Origin: Peptoniphilus sp. BV3C26
GTDB taxonomy: Bacteria > Bacillota > Clostridia > Tissierellales > Peptoniphilaceae
Assembly: GCF_000478985.1 (NCBI RefSeq)
Contig: NZ_AWXB01000005.1
Location: 24,126-88,125 of the forward strand
DNA length: 64,000 bases
Reading direction: 5' to 3'
Shown here: piece by piece, positions 18,580 through 27,698 of the stretch
How positions within the stretch are numbered: the first letter of the stretch is position 1
Layout of the letters: each line of letters begins with the position of its first letter
Position numbers and translations under genes: made by a program
The notes under the pieces: generated by a model
The model's input: the letters and a program-made list of their open reading frames with translations, nothing else
What the model was told of the DNA's origin: nothing
The model's database searches: none

Positions 18580-19035
18580 TCATTCAGATTTAAAACTTCC
18601 TTGAGTTTTTCCTTCTTCAATAATATTCATTAAGGTGTACCATGGAAGAACTGCGCACTTTACCCTTGCAGGAAGATTTTGAATACTTTCAAAAGCAATT
18701 GCATCTCCTAATTCTTCCAGCTCGTCTTCATCTTTTATTTGTCCCTTTACCATGGCTATAAATTTTTTACACATTTCAAGGGCTTTTTCAACTTTTATTT
18801 TTTTTATTTCATCAATCATTATTGAGGTTGAAGCTTGGCTTATGGCACAACCTTGTCCTATATAAGAAGCATCTTCAATTGTTTTATCTTTTATTCTAAG
18901 CATAAGGGTTATCTCATCACCACAACTGGGGTTGTGTCCAAGTTCTTTATGAGTATAATTTTCAAGTTCCCTTCTGTTTCTTTGATTTCTCGATTGTTCC
19001 AATATAAGTTGTGTATAAATTTCATTAAGATTCAA
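18580..19035 (-). CDS. sufU: SufU, zinc-dependent sulfurtransferase
   Basis: 151-aa IscU-fold protein that takes persulfide from SufS and passes it to SufBCD. The zinc ligands typical of SufU are visible as C38/D40 (SCGDEITL), C63 (GQGCAISQAS) and C127 (RVKCAVLPW). Overlaps the sufS end by 11 bp; 10 bp before the Rrf2 gene. Confidence 0.95.
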   Translation of the reverse strand: MNLNEIYTQLILEQSRNQRNRRELENYTHKELGHNPSCGDEITLMLRIKDKTIEDASYIGQGCAISQASTSIMIDEIKKIKVEKALEMCKKFIAMVKGQIKDEDELEELGDAIAFESIQNLPARVKCAVLPWYTLMNIIEEGKTQGSFKSE

Positions 19036-20260
19036 TTCCCATCACCTCTTTTACATAAGATAAGCTTTCTATAAATTTGTCAACTTCTTCTATTGTATTA
19101 TAAAAAGCAAAACTTGCCCTGCAGGAAAAATTTATTCCAAGAGACCTGTGAAGAGGTTGGGCGCAGTGATGTCCACTTCTTATAGCTATTCCTCTTGTAT
19201 CAATTATAGATGCCACATCATGAGGATGAGCATTTTTAAAGTTAAAACTTATAACAGGACTTCTCCTTTTATTATTAGTTGTGTAGACATCAATATAGGG
19301 GATTTTTATCATTTTTTCATAGGCATAATCTGTAAGAATTGTTTCCTGTTCCAAAATTTTATCAAAACCTATATTTTCCATATATTCAATAGCACCTTGT
19401 AAAGATACTGCTCCTCCTACATTTTGCGTGCCGGCTTCAAATCTTTGGGGACTTTTTAAATAACTTGCATAATCTTCATAGACATACTCAATCATATCTC
19501 CCCCATATTGGAAGGGTTTTAACTTATTTAGAAGTTCTTCTTTTCCGTATAAAACTCCTATTCCCATGGGAGAACACAATTTATGACCTGAAAAAACTAA
19601 AAAATCACAATCAGTTTTTTGAACATCTATTTTTCTGTGTGGAATATATTGGGCACAATCTAAAATTATTTTAGTATTAGGATAATTTTTTCTAATATAG
19701 GAAATCATTCCTTCAATATCAGGCATTGTGCCAACCACATTAGATGCTGCAGTTATAGAAAATATTTTAGTATTTTCATTAATTTTATTTTTAAATTCTT
19801 CACTGCTTATTTGCATATTTTCATCAACTTTTAAATATACAAGTTTTGCCCCTGTTTTTTTTGCAACTTCTTGCCAGGTTACTTCATTTGAATGGTGTTC
19901 AAGGATTGAAATAAGAATTTCATCTCCTTCATGAAGTTCTTCATTTCCATAAGAATAAGTTAGAAGATTTAAGCCTTCCGTTGCATTTCTCACAAAGACA
20001 ATTTCATTTGAAGATCTTGCATTTAAAAATTTTCCTATATAGGCTCTTGCTTCTTCATAAACTTCCGTTGCCTTCATTGCCAAATAGTGAGCTCCCCTAT
20101 GAGGATTTCCATTTTCGTAAAAATAATATTTTTCTAATCTTTCAATCACTTGTCTTGGCTTTTGAGTTGTGGCTGCATTGTCAAAATATACAATTGAGCC
20201 TCCATTTATAGAGAGGTAGGGAAAATCTTTTCTAATTTCTAAAATTTCATTTTTTTCCAT
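19025..20260 (-). CDS. sufS: SufS, group II cysteine desulfurase
   Basis: Supplies persulfide sulfur to SufU in Fe-S assembly. 411 aa, class V aminotransferase fold. PLP lysine K227 in FSGHKLCSPMG; catalytic C366 in RSGHHCAQPLH; ATEGLNLL cofactor-binding motif near 93-100. Starts 7 bp after the sufD stop and overlaps sufU, as in other Gram-positive suf operons. Confidence 0.96.
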   Translation of the reverse strand: MEKNEILEIRKDFPYLSINGGSIVYFDNAATTQKPRQVIERLEKYYFYENGNPHRGAHYLAMKATEVYEEARAYIGKFLNARSSNEIVFVRNATEGLNLLTYSYGNEELHEGDEILISILEHHSNEVTWQEVAKKTGAKLVYLKVDENMQISSEEFKNKINENTKIFSITAASNVVGTMPDIEGMISYIRKNYPNTKIILDCAQYIPHRKIDVQKTDCDFLVFSGHKLCSPMGIGVLYGKEELLNKLKPFQYGGDMIEYVYEDYASYLKSPQRFEAGTQNVGGAVSLQGAIEYMENIGFDKILEQETILTDYAYEKMIKIPYIDVYTTNNKRRSPVISFNFKNAHPHDVASIIDTRGIAIRSGHHCAQPLHRSLGINFSCRASFAFYNTIEEVDKFIESLSYVKEVMGIES

Positions 20261-20267
20261 ATTCCAC

Positions 20268-21308
20268 CTACTTAATTACCTTATAAACTCTGTCCCAAAT
20301 CTTTTCTTTTAATTTTTCTTCTTCTATTTGGTCAATAGAACCTGAAAATTTTGATTCTATTATAAGGGATTCAGCATCTATTTTAGATATTCCCCTGGAC
20401 ATTATATAAAATAATATTTCAGAATCAATTTTTCCTGCTGAGGCAGCGTGATTACCTATAACATTATCCTCATGGCATAAGAGCAAGGGAACTGATATAT
20501 TTGTTACATCATCACTTAATAAAATTGCATATTCTTCTTCATTTCCCACAGATGCAGAGGATCCTTCTTTAAAATCAAGATTTGACTTAAATACTTTCAA
20601 AGAATTATCTTTTAAAGCTCCATTTACTAAAATCTCAGCCTTAGTTTCTTTTCCCCTGTGGTAAACATTGTATAAAAGATCTAAATTGTGATCTTTGTAT
20701 CCAAAGTAAATTGAATTTACATTTAAGGAACTTCTATCTCCAATTAGCTCTCCTGTTAGATTTGTGTATAAATTTTTACTTCCCAGTTCATATTGACAAA
20801 CATTTACAAGAGAATCTTCTTTTGTATAAACTAAAATTGATTCACTGGCTATGGTTTTGTCGTCATCCCCTTGGATTAAAAACAAATCCACTTTTGAATT
20901 TTCTTTTGCAAGGATTCTTATTATAGAATTTCTAAATTTTTCTTTTTGTCCTTTTGAACTGTAATCTAAAACTAATCTAAGTTCAGAATTTTTTTCAGCA
21001 ACTACATCAATAGTATCTAAAAGCTCTGTATGAGTGTCATCAGTCTCTAAATTTAAAATTCCAAAATCTTTTTGTTCCTTGTCTTTTGTTTTAAATATCT
21101 TATATAAATTTCCTATTTCCTTATTTATTTCAATAGCTTGTTCAGATGTTGCATATTTAATGTTTTCAAATTCTTTTATTTCTTCTTTCCTGTCTGAAGG
21201 CAAAGTGAAATCTTGTTTGAAAACATCAGGAATTTTTATTTCAGTTTCATTTACTTTTAAATAGTTGAAAGTTTTAAAAGTAAGTTCATTTCCATAAAGT
21301 GTTTTCAT
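20268..21308 (-). CDS. sufD: SufD, Fe-S scaffold subunit
   Basis: 346-aa beta-helix protein that forms the SufBC2D scaffold. The C-terminal part has the shared SufB/SufD signature: LLCHEDNVIGNHAASAGKID followed by ILFYIMSRGISKIDAESLII. The N-terminal half is divergent, as usual in SufD. Lies between sufB and sufS with 7-9 bp gaps. Confidence 0.93.
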   Translation of the reverse strand: MKTLYGNELTFKTFNYLKVNETEIKIPDVFKQDFTLPSDRKEEIKEFENIKYATSEQAIEINKEIGNLYKIFKTKDKEQKDFGILNLETDDTHTELLDTIDVVAEKNSELRLVLDYSSKGQKEKFRNSIIRILAKENSKVDLFLIQGDDDKTIASESILVYTKEDSLVNVCQYELGSKNLYTNLTGELIGDRSSLNVNSIYFGYKDHNLDLLYNVYHRGKETKAEILVNGALKDNSLKVFKSNLDFKEGSSASVGNEEEYAILLSDDVTNISVPLLLCHEDNVIGNHAASAGKIDSEILFYIMSRGISKIDAESLIIESKFSGSIDQIEEEKLKEKIWDRVYKVIK

Positions 21309-21317
21309 AGGGCCTCC

Positions 21318-22730
21318 TTATCCAATAGCGCCTTCAAGTTCAAGGTTAATAAGATTGTTCATTTCAACTGCATATTCCATAGGGAGTTCTTTTGCTACAG
21401 GTTCTGCAAATCCTCTTACAACCATGGATTTAGCCTCCAATTCGCTAATTCCTCTACTCATTAAATAGAAAATTACTTCATCAGAAATTCTTCCAATCTT
21501 AGCTTCATGACCGAAATCTACATTCTTAGTTTTTATATCTATTACAGGAATAGTATCTGAACGTGACTTGCTATCAAGCATCAATGACTCACAGGAAACA
21601 CTGCTCTTAGAATCTTTTGCCTTTTCACTTATCTTTACAAGTCCCCTATAAACTGCAATTCCTCCGCCCTTTGATATGGACTTTGAATTTACTGTAGATG
21701 TTGTGTGGGGAGCAAGGTGAATTGCCTGAGCCCCTGTATCTATATTTTGTCCTGGTCCTGCAAATGAAATGCCAGTATATTCACTGCTAGCCCTTTCTCC
21801 TTTTAGAACAGAGCAAGGATATAGCATACTTACCTTTGAACCAAAAGAACCACTTATCCATTGAATAAGCCCATTTTCTTCTACTATTGCCCTTTTAGTA
21901 TTTAGGTTGTACATATTTCTTGACCAATTTTCAATAGTTGAGTATCTTAAAGTTGCATTTTTCTTAACAAAAAGTTCCACAGCCCCTGCATGAAGATTCA
22001 ATACATTATATTTAGGTGCTGAACAGCCTTCAATAAAGTGACAATAGGAATCTTCTTCAATAATTATTAAAGTATGCTCAAATTGACCTGCTCCTGGTGC
22101 ATTCAACCTAAAATAAGATTGAAGAGGTATATCAACTTTTACCCCCTTAGGCACATATACAAAGCTTCCTCCACTCCATACAGCATAGTGAAGAGCTGCA
22201 TATTTGTGAAGAGTTGGTCTTATGCAAGTTCCAAAATACTCTTTAATAATTTTGGGATATTTTTTTACGGCACTTTCAAAGTCCGTATAAATAACCCCTT
22301 GTTCCAAAAGATGCTTTTGAATACTGTGATATACAACTTCACTGTCATATTGAGCTCCAACCCCTGATAAAAGAGATTCTTTTTCAGCTTCAGGTATTCC
22401 CAATTTGTCAAAAGTATTTCTTATATCTTCAGGAACCTCTTTCCAGTCATCACTCATATCCGCCTTAGGTCTTATATAAGTTGTAACCTTATCCATATCA
22501 ACTTCACTTATATCCGGTCCCCAAGAAGGATTTGACTTTTGGTTAAATATTTTTAAAGCCTCAAGTCTTTTTTCAAGCATCCAATCCGGTTCATTTTTTT
22601 CTTTAGAAATTTGTCTTACAATTTCTTCTGAAATTCCTTTTTCAGTTTTTGATCTATATTCAAATTTATTCTTGATGTCATAGATACCCCTATCCATTTC
22701 ATCAATTTCAGTTTTCTTTTTATTTACCAA
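21318..22730 (-). CDS. sufB: SufB, Fe-S scaffold subunit
   Basis: 470-aa scaffold on which the nascent cluster is built with SufC and SufD. Typical stretches are TYIRPKADMSDDWKEVP, YFGTCIRPTLHKYAALHYAVW, CSAPKYNVLNLHAGAVE and the C-terminal DFGHEAKIGRISDEVIFYLMSRG. Overlaps sufC by 11 bp. Confidence 0.96.
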   Translation of the reverse strand: MVNKKKTEIDEMDRGIYDIKNKFEYRSKTEKGISEEIVRQISKEKNEPDWMLEKRLEALKIFNQKSNPSWGPDISEVDMDKVTTYIRPKADMSDDWKEVPEDIRNTFDKLGIPEAEKESLLSGVGAQYDSEVVYHSIQKHLLEQGVIYTDFESAVKKYPKIIKEYFGTCIRPTLHKYAALHYAVWSGGSFVYVPKGVKVDIPLQSYFRLNAPGAGQFEHTLIIIEEDSYCHFIEGCSAPKYNVLNLHAGAVELFVKKNATLRYSTIENWSRNMYNLNTKRAIVEENGLIQWISGSFGSKVSMLYPCSVLKGERASSEYTGISFAGPGQNIDTGAQAIHLAPHTTSTVNSKSISKGGGIAVYRGLVKISEKAKDSKSSVSCESLMLDSKSRSDTIPVIDIKTKNVDFGHEAKIGRISDEVIFYLMSRGISELEAKSMVVRGFAEPVAKELPMEYAVEMNNLINLELEGAIG

Positions 22731-23478
22731 GTTCTACCTCTTCTCTTATCCAGTTAAATCCATCTCTTTCAATTTTTTCAACAAGACTTGCATCTCCTGT
22801 CTTAACAATTCGTCCATCAATTATAACATGGACAAAATCAGGTACTACATTTCTAACAAGTTCTTGGTGGTGAGTTATAATCAAAACTCCATTGTCCTTA
22901 TTATGAAATCTCTCTATTCCCTTTGATACTATCCTTGTAGCATCAACATCAAGTCCTGAATCAGTTTCATCAAGAATAGCAAGTTTAGGGTTTATCATTA
23001 AAAGTTGAAGAATTTCATTTTTCTTCTTTTCTCCTCCTGAAAATCCTAAATTTAAATATCTCTCAGCATAAGAATGATCCATTTTAAGTTCATCCATTTC
23101 AGCATATAATTTTTTTCTGAACTTAACAAAAGAAATATTTTCCTCACTTCTTTCTTGTATAGCAGTTCTTATAAAGTTTTCAACACTTATACCTGAAACT
23201 GCCATTGGAGATTGAAAACTCATAAATAGGCCTTCTTTAGCCCTCTTATCTGTAGTAAGATCCATTATGCTCTTACCGTCCATTTTTATGTCGCCATCTT
23301 TAACAATGTATTTTGGATTTGCCATTATAAGATTAGCAAGGGTAGTTTTACCGCTTCCATTAGGTCCCATAATTACATGGACTTCTCCATAATTTATACT
23401 TAAATTTATATTTTTTAGAATTAATTTATCTTCAGTGCCTGCACTTAGATTTTCTATTTTTAAAAGTTCTTCTTTCAT
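22720..23478 (-). CDS. sufC: SufC, ATPase of the Suf scaffold
   Basis: ABC-type ATPase, 252 aa, that drives conformational change of SufBC2D. Walker A GPNGSGKTT (about residues 38-46), signature LGFSGGEKKKNEILQ and Walker B AILDETDSGLD, the SufC variants of these motifs. The frame extends to 23550, but the ATG at 23478 follows AGGAGG and starts the normal MKEELLKIENL. First gene of the suf operon; a promoter is visible upstream. Confidence 0.96.
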   Translation of the reverse strand: MKEELLKIENLSAGTEDKLILKNINLSINYGEVHVIMGPNGSGKTTLANLIMANPKYIVKDGDIKMDGKSIMDLTTDKRAKEGLFMSFQSPMAVSGISVENFIRTAIQERSEENISFVKFRKKLYAEMDELKMDHSYAERYLNLGFSGGEKKKNEILQLLMINPKLAILDETDSGLDVDATRIVSKGIERFHNKDNGVLIITHHQELVRNVVPDFVHVIIDGRIVKTGDASLVEKIERDGFNWIREEVELGK

Positions 23479-23517
23479 TTTTCCTCCTATATATCCTACA
23501 AATTTACTATGAATTAT

Positions 23518-23546
23518 ATTATAACAGATTTTGAAAAAAAAGTCAT
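23518..23546 (-). promoter_or_regulatory. suf operon promoter
   Basis: Minus strand: -35-like ATGACT (23541-23546), 17-bp spacer, perfect -10 TATAAT (23518-23523), 40 bp before the sufC ATG. A second overlapping TATAAT lies five bases further on. No clear IscR-type operator could be read by eye. Confidence 0.65.
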
Positions 23547-23550
23547 TCAA

Positions 23551-23582
23551 AAAAATAAAAAAAAAGAGCTTTTAAAAGCTCT
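23551..23582 (-). terminator. Terminator upstream of suf
   Basis: The perfect palindrome AGAGCTTTTAAAAGCTCT (23565-23582) is followed on the minus strand by T9. It covers the last two bases of the YwaF-like gene and insulates the suf promoter from the ABC/kinase operon. The mirror side is T-rich too, so it can work both ways. Confidence 0.8.
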
Positions 23583-24291
23583 AATTTTTCTTATTTGTGA
23601 CTTTAATCACACTCTTGTAAATCAAAAAAACCATTATCATTACAAGAAATGTTACTAAATATAAACCCATTATATAATTTGGAAACACATTTTTTATTAT
23701 TTCCAAGAAAGATCCTGGATAGGGATCTCTTATATAAAAATAGTTGGCATCGAAAACTTTATTTAAAAATTTTATTACAGGTAAAATCCCTATTAAAAAT
23801 ATAAGCGGATATAAAATTTCCTTAAACTTAGGCACATATTCTTTTGAAATAACAATGTATAGAGGATAAAAAGTATTTATCCCATGAATAATCCAAGAAG
23901 AAATTGCAACATAAGATAATTTATTAACTTCTGTCCAGCCTGGCGTAAACAAACTTAAAAAGGCTGCAGGCATAAATAGAAAAAATAGACAGGATTTTAT
24001 AAATCTCTTATTTATAAAAGCATCTACCGCTATAAATTCTGCCCCGAAAAGGCAAAGATGAAAGGGCAAATATGAGCTGTCATAATGTCCCGTTAAAAGC
24101 ACAGCTATAAGCCTTAAAATTTCCAAAGTAATAGGTGTTACTGCAAGTATTTTTCTAAAAGTTTTACTTTTTTTCCATGGTTTGTAAAAAAGTATTCCGA
24201 AAAAAATAATAAGAAGTACACATGTAAAATGATATACTCCATAAAATTCAAATCCGGCTTCTCCATAATTTAAATCCCAAAAATTTCTCAT
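23581..24291 (-). CDS. YwaF/TMEM164-family membrane protein (TIGR02206)
   Basis: 236-aa protein with about seven membrane helices. HLCLFGAEFIAV (about residues 82-93) and PGWTEVNKLSYVAISSWIIHG fit the YwaF/TIGR02206 family, whose function in bacteria is unknown. It overlaps the histidine kinase gene by 4 bp, so it is the last gene of the ABC transporter operon. Confidence 0.8.
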   Translation of the reverse strand: MRNFWDLNYGEAGFEFYGVYHFTCVLLIIFFGILFYKPWKKSKTFRKILAVTPITLEILRLIAVLLTGHYDSSYLPFHLCLFGAEFIAVDAFINKRFIKSCLFFLFMPAAFLSLFTPGWTEVNKLSYVAISSWIIHGINTFYPLYIVISKEYVPKFKEILYPLIFLIGILPVIKFLNKVFDANYFYIRDPYPGSFLEIIKNVFPNYIMGLYLVTFLVMIMVFLIYKSVIKVTNKKN

Positions 24292-25127
24292 AAATTTATT
24301 TCTAAAATAAAATTTTTATCCTTTACATATATTTTTCCCCTTGCATTTATTTTGGTTAAATATTCCTTTATAATTGCAAGGCCTAGTCCAGTAGAATTTC
24401 TTGATTTTTCAATGACAACAGATCTGCCAAATAAATAATCGTAATCTCCGTCTTTTAAATCAGTGTCATTTATAAAATATAAAGATTTCTTTTCTTTATT
24501 ATATTCTATCTTTGAATGACTCTTTGAATATTTTAACATATTATCAAGAGCATTGAAAACTACACTTTTTAAAGATTTTAAATCGCTTAATATTTTTACA
24601 TTTTCCTCCATGCAAAATTCCACTTCTATATTTTTCTTATTAAAGTCATCATAGTAAAATAAGAGTGCTTGAGCTAAAAGTTCATAGAGATCTATTAATT
24701 CAAAGTCCAAATTTTCATTTATGCTGGCAAGAGAATACTCGTAAAAACGCTCTATAAGTTTAGATAAAAACTGACTTTTTTCTTTTACAGTTTTTAAATA
24801 AGAATTTTCTTTATCATCTATTAAATCTAAGTAGCCTAAAATAGATGTAAGAGGAGTTCTTAAATCATGGCTTAAATTTGCAAGTATTTCTTTATGTTTT
24901 TTATTAAGATTTTCAATTTCAACCCTTAATTTTTGATTTTCAAGAACAATGCTATTTAATTCTTCATTAACAGAGTCTAAATCACCGTTGCCTGATAAAG
25001 GCACTTTGCTTACAGACCTATTTTTTAAAATCGAAAAAAAATTATCTTTAAAATTTTTTATTATCTTTTTTTGATAAATAATATATGAAATTAAAATTAC
25101 TATTATAAAAAGAAATAATAAGCTCAT
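24288..25127 (-). CDS. Sensor histidine kinase, short, single membrane helix
   Basis: 279 aa: one N-terminal membrane helix (about 2-18), a coiled linker, the HisKA H-box NLSHDLRTPLTSILGYLDL (about 88-106) and a HATPase domain ending GLGLAIIKEYL. No extracellular sensor domain. Kinases of this type next to BcrA/LanFEG-type transporters usually respond to peptide antibiotics or to the transporter itself. The likely partner is the response regulator at 27,682-28,356, at the other end of the transporter genes. Overlaps neighbours by 1-4 bp. Confidence 0.87.
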   Translation of the reverse strand: MSLLFLFIIVILISYIIYQKKIIKNFKDNFFSILKNRSVSKVPLSGNGDLDSVNEELNSIVLENQKLRVEIENLNKKHKEILANLSHDLRTPLTSILGYLDLIDDKENSYLKTVKEKSQFLSKLIERFYEYSLASINENLDFELIDLYELLAQALLFYYDDFNKKNIEVEFCMEENVKILSDLKSLKSVVFNALDNMLKYSKSHSKIEYNKEKKSLYFINDTDLKDGDYDYLFGRSVVIEKSRNSTGLGLAIIKEYLTKINARGKIYVKDKNFILEINL

Positions 25128-25903
25128 TATTCCAACCTTTTATTTTTTAATTTTGTAAATCCAATTATATGAAAAATAATGAAATAAACAAGACTTACAG
25201 TGAAAATAAACAAAATATTATTTATTTCAAAATTTAAAAATTTTATATTTTGAAAAATTTCATTACCTATAGGTATAGCTCCTATCAGTTTTTGAAAGGA
25301 AATTTTATTAAGCTCAAGGAAAAAATCGGTTTTAAATAAATAATTTAAAAGTCGAGCAACAAAGTTTAAATTGCTAATAGCAAAAAGCCAAATAAAAACT
25401 GTTACTACTTCTTTTTTTATCAAACAGTTTAGAGCCATTATAAGGGCAATTGCAGAAAAAAGAATGGGCATTTCTAAAAGTAAATGTAGGGAAGAACTTT
25501 TTATTATTTCAAAAGCTCCTCCTATATTTTCCATTTTAAGGGCAAGGACTATAAATAAAATAAGAAAAGCATATGCTGCACTTATAATCCCGTATATACT
25601 AGTAACTATTATCTTAGAAAGGTATATTTCCCTAGGGCTTATTCCTGATTCAAATCCCCTCTTAAGTCCCCCCTCTTTAAATTCTCTGCCAAAGGAAGGA
25701 TTTGCCACTAAAATTGTCATTGCTAAAGCAAAAGACAAAACTAAAGAATTTACCGTTCTTTCCGTTCCCACATAATCTTCAGGTAAAATTTTTATATTTA
25801 CAAAAATTCCTAAGAGCAAAATAATAAGAGGTAAAATAAATAAAAAGTAGTTTGATTTATCCTTCCCTAATCTATAAAATTCGCCCTTTAAATAGTTTTT
25901 CAT
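25127..25903 (-). CDS. ABC-2 permease, lantibiotic immunity type (second subunit)
   Basis: 258 aa, about six membrane helices, beginning MKNYLKGEFYRLGKDKSNYF, the common start of LanE/LanG- and BcrB-like permeases. NPSFGREFKEGGLKRGFESG is the cytoplasmic segment after helix 2. It overlaps both neighbours and pairs with the next permease to form the membrane part of the exporter. Confidence 0.83.
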   Translation of the reverse strand: MKNYLKGEFYRLGKDKSNYFLFILPLIILLLGIFVNIKILPEDYVGTERTVNSLVLSFALAMTILVANPSFGREFKEGGLKRGFESGISPREIYLSKIIVTSIYGIISAAYAFLILFIVLALKMENIGGAFEIIKSSSLHLLLEMPILFSAIALIMALNCLIKKEVVTVFIWLFAISNLNFVARLLNYLFKTDFFLELNKISFQKLIGAIPIGNEIFQNIKFLNFEINNILFIFTVSLVYFIIFHIIGFTKLKNKRLE

Positions 25904-26688
25904 TGAAATCTCCTCCTTTTAAAAAATGTCATTCCTATTAAATTAAATAAAATAATCCATATTAATGATACTAAAATAACTCTTACATAAGTTTTTGAAT
26001 CTATCTCAAAATTATTTATTCCTATTTTTGCTAAAATATCTACAATTAATTCTGTAGGAAAATATTGGCTTATTTTTGAAAAAATATTTATATTTAAGTT
26101 GTTTAAAATTCCCTCTATGGCTTTATAAAAAAATGTAAAAAATAGCCATGCAAACACAGTTGCTATCTCGCTTCTGCTTAAATATAAAGCCATTTGTATA
26201 AAGGCTCCCAAGGCAAAAAGTGGAAATACTCCAAGGGTAAAGATTTTAAATAAAGTTGTAAAAAATACTAAAACTTGCCTAAAATTAAAGCCCAAGAGCA
26301 AATTTCCCAAGCTGAAAATTAAAAGCAAAAATAATATATAAAGGCATCCTATAAGTATTATTAAAAAATATCTTGCCAAATAGGTTTTGTTTGTTGAGTA
26401 GCCTGCTTCAACTTGCCTTACCTTTCCCCCTTCTCTAAATTCTCCTGACAGAACTGTAAGTCCCACAAAAATTGTGAAAAGAGGCGATATTCCCACTAAA
26501 AGCAAAACCCAAGGAAGCATATATGGATATGTGTTAGTTTCAACACTTAAATCTTTTAAGTTAGAAGAATTTGCCCCCTTCATTTGTAAAAATAGAACTA
26601 AAATTATTAAAGGAACAAAAATAAGCCAAATCCAAATACTTTTTTTATTTTTTATTTTATAAAACTCAGCTTTTATAAAATTTTTCAT
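25900..26688 (-). CDS. ABC-2 permease, lantibiotic immunity type (first subunit)
   Basis: 262 aa, six predicted helices, paralogous to the next gene: both start with F-(I/L)-K-(A/G)-EFY and carry a SGEFREGGK / GREFKEGGL segment. Overlaps the ATPase gene by 4 bp. With it and the second permease it forms a LanFEG/BcrAB-like exporter that removes peptide antibiotics from the membrane; substrate unknown. Confidence 0.83.
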   Translation of the reverse strand: MKNFIKAEFYKIKNKKSIWIWLIFVPLIILVLFLQMKGANSSNLKDLSVETNTYPYMLPWVLLLVGISPLFTIFVGLTVLSGEFREGGKVRQVEAGYSTNKTYLARYFLIILIGCLYILFLLLIFSLGNLLLGFNFRQVLVFFTTLFKIFTLGVFPLFALGAFIQMALYLSRSEIATVFAWLFFTFFYKAIEGILNNLNINIFSKISQYFPTELIVDILAKIGINNFEIDSKTYVRVILVSLIWIILFNLIGMTFFKRRRFQ

Positions 26689-27596
26689 TTTTCCTCCATT
26701 AAGTTTACATAGTAATCTTCAAGATTACCTTCATTTTTTTTATAAGATTTTAAAAATATTCCGTTTTTTCCAAGAAGTTCCTGTAATTTTTTTATGTCCA
26801 CTTCATTATAAACTTCCACAAAAGAATCATTTTTTACTTTATAGTCTTCAGTAAACTTATTTTCTTCAAGAATTGGCAAAGCTTTTTTCAAATCAGGATC
26901 TTCAAATTCAAGTTCATAATACCTTTTGCTTTTTTCATGTAATTTTTCTAGGCTTATTTCTTCAATTAACTCTCCTTTTTTTATAAAGGCGAATTTATTT
27001 GCCACAACTGAAAGTTCCGATAGTATATGAGATGATATTATAATACTTGTGGACCATTCCAAATTAATTTTTTTTATAAAATTTCTAAGCTCAACTATAC
27101 CTTGAGGATCCAGGCCATTTATAGGCTCATCAAGGACTAAAATTTTAGGTCTATTCATAGTTGCTGCAACCATGCCAAGTCTTTGTTTCATACCTGTTGA
27201 ATAGGATTTTACCTTTTTATTTAAACTGTCATCAATTTTAAAAGTTTTACATAAATCCCAAATATCTTCATTTTTAGGATCCAAGCCTTTTAATTTTGCT
27301 ATATAAATTAAATTTTGCTTTCCTGTCATATAATCATAAAAAGCAGCATTTTCTATTAAAAATCCCATTTGACTTCTTGCTTTATTAAGGTCCTCTTGAC
27401 TTTCTTTTTCAAATATTTTTAAGGTACCGTCACTTTTATTTATATGGCCTGCAAGAATTTTTAATAAAGTGGACTTTCCAGCTCCATTGGGACCTACCAA
27501 ACCATAAATATTCCCTTCTTCAATATTTAAATTCAAATTTTTCAAAGCTTGAAAATTTCCAAATTTTTTATTTAGATTTCTTGTTTCTATAATCAT
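26685..27596 (-). CDS. ABC transporter ATPase, BcrA/LanF type
   Basis: 303 aa. Walker A GPNGAGKSTLLK (about residues 34-45), Q-loop MGFLIENAAFYDYMTG, signature YSTGMKQRLG, Walker B ILVLDEPINGLDP, H-loop SSHILSEL. The E in QMGFLIE, at the start of the Q-loop region, recalls the LanF E-loop of lantibiotic transporters. Preceded by AGGAGG. A terminator after the response-regulator gene lies just upstream, so this operon likely has its own promoter. Confidence 0.9.
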   Translation of the reverse strand: MIIETRNLNKKFGNFQALKNLNLNIEEGNIYGLVGPNGAGKSTLLKILAGHINKSDGTLKIFEKESQEDLNKARSQMGFLIENAAFYDYMTGKQNLIYIAKLKGLDPKNEDIWDLCKTFKIDDSLNKKVKSYSTGMKQRLGMVAATMNRPKILVLDEPINGLDPQGIVELRNFIKKINLEWSTSIIISSHILSELSVVANKFAFIKKGELIEEISLEKLHEKSKRYYELEFEDPDLKKALPILEENKFTEDYKVKNDSFVEVYNEVDIKKLQELLGKNGIFLKSYKKNEGNLEDYYVNLMEEK

Positions 27597-27667
27597 AATA
27601 ATTACCTCCTGATACTATTATCAGACACTTAATTTAATAAGGTCTTAAGGAATTCTAAAGTTTTTCT

Positions 27668-27698
27668 AAAAAAATAACAGGCTATTTTCTTAGCCTGT
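27668..27698 (-). terminator. Terminator overlapping the end of the response-regulator gene
   Basis: ACAGGCTA...TAGCCTGT, 8-bp stem (27677-27684 with 27691-27698), with a T7 tract on the minus strand. The stem includes the last codons and the stop of the regulator gene, so that gene and the transporter operon are separate units. Confidence 0.8.
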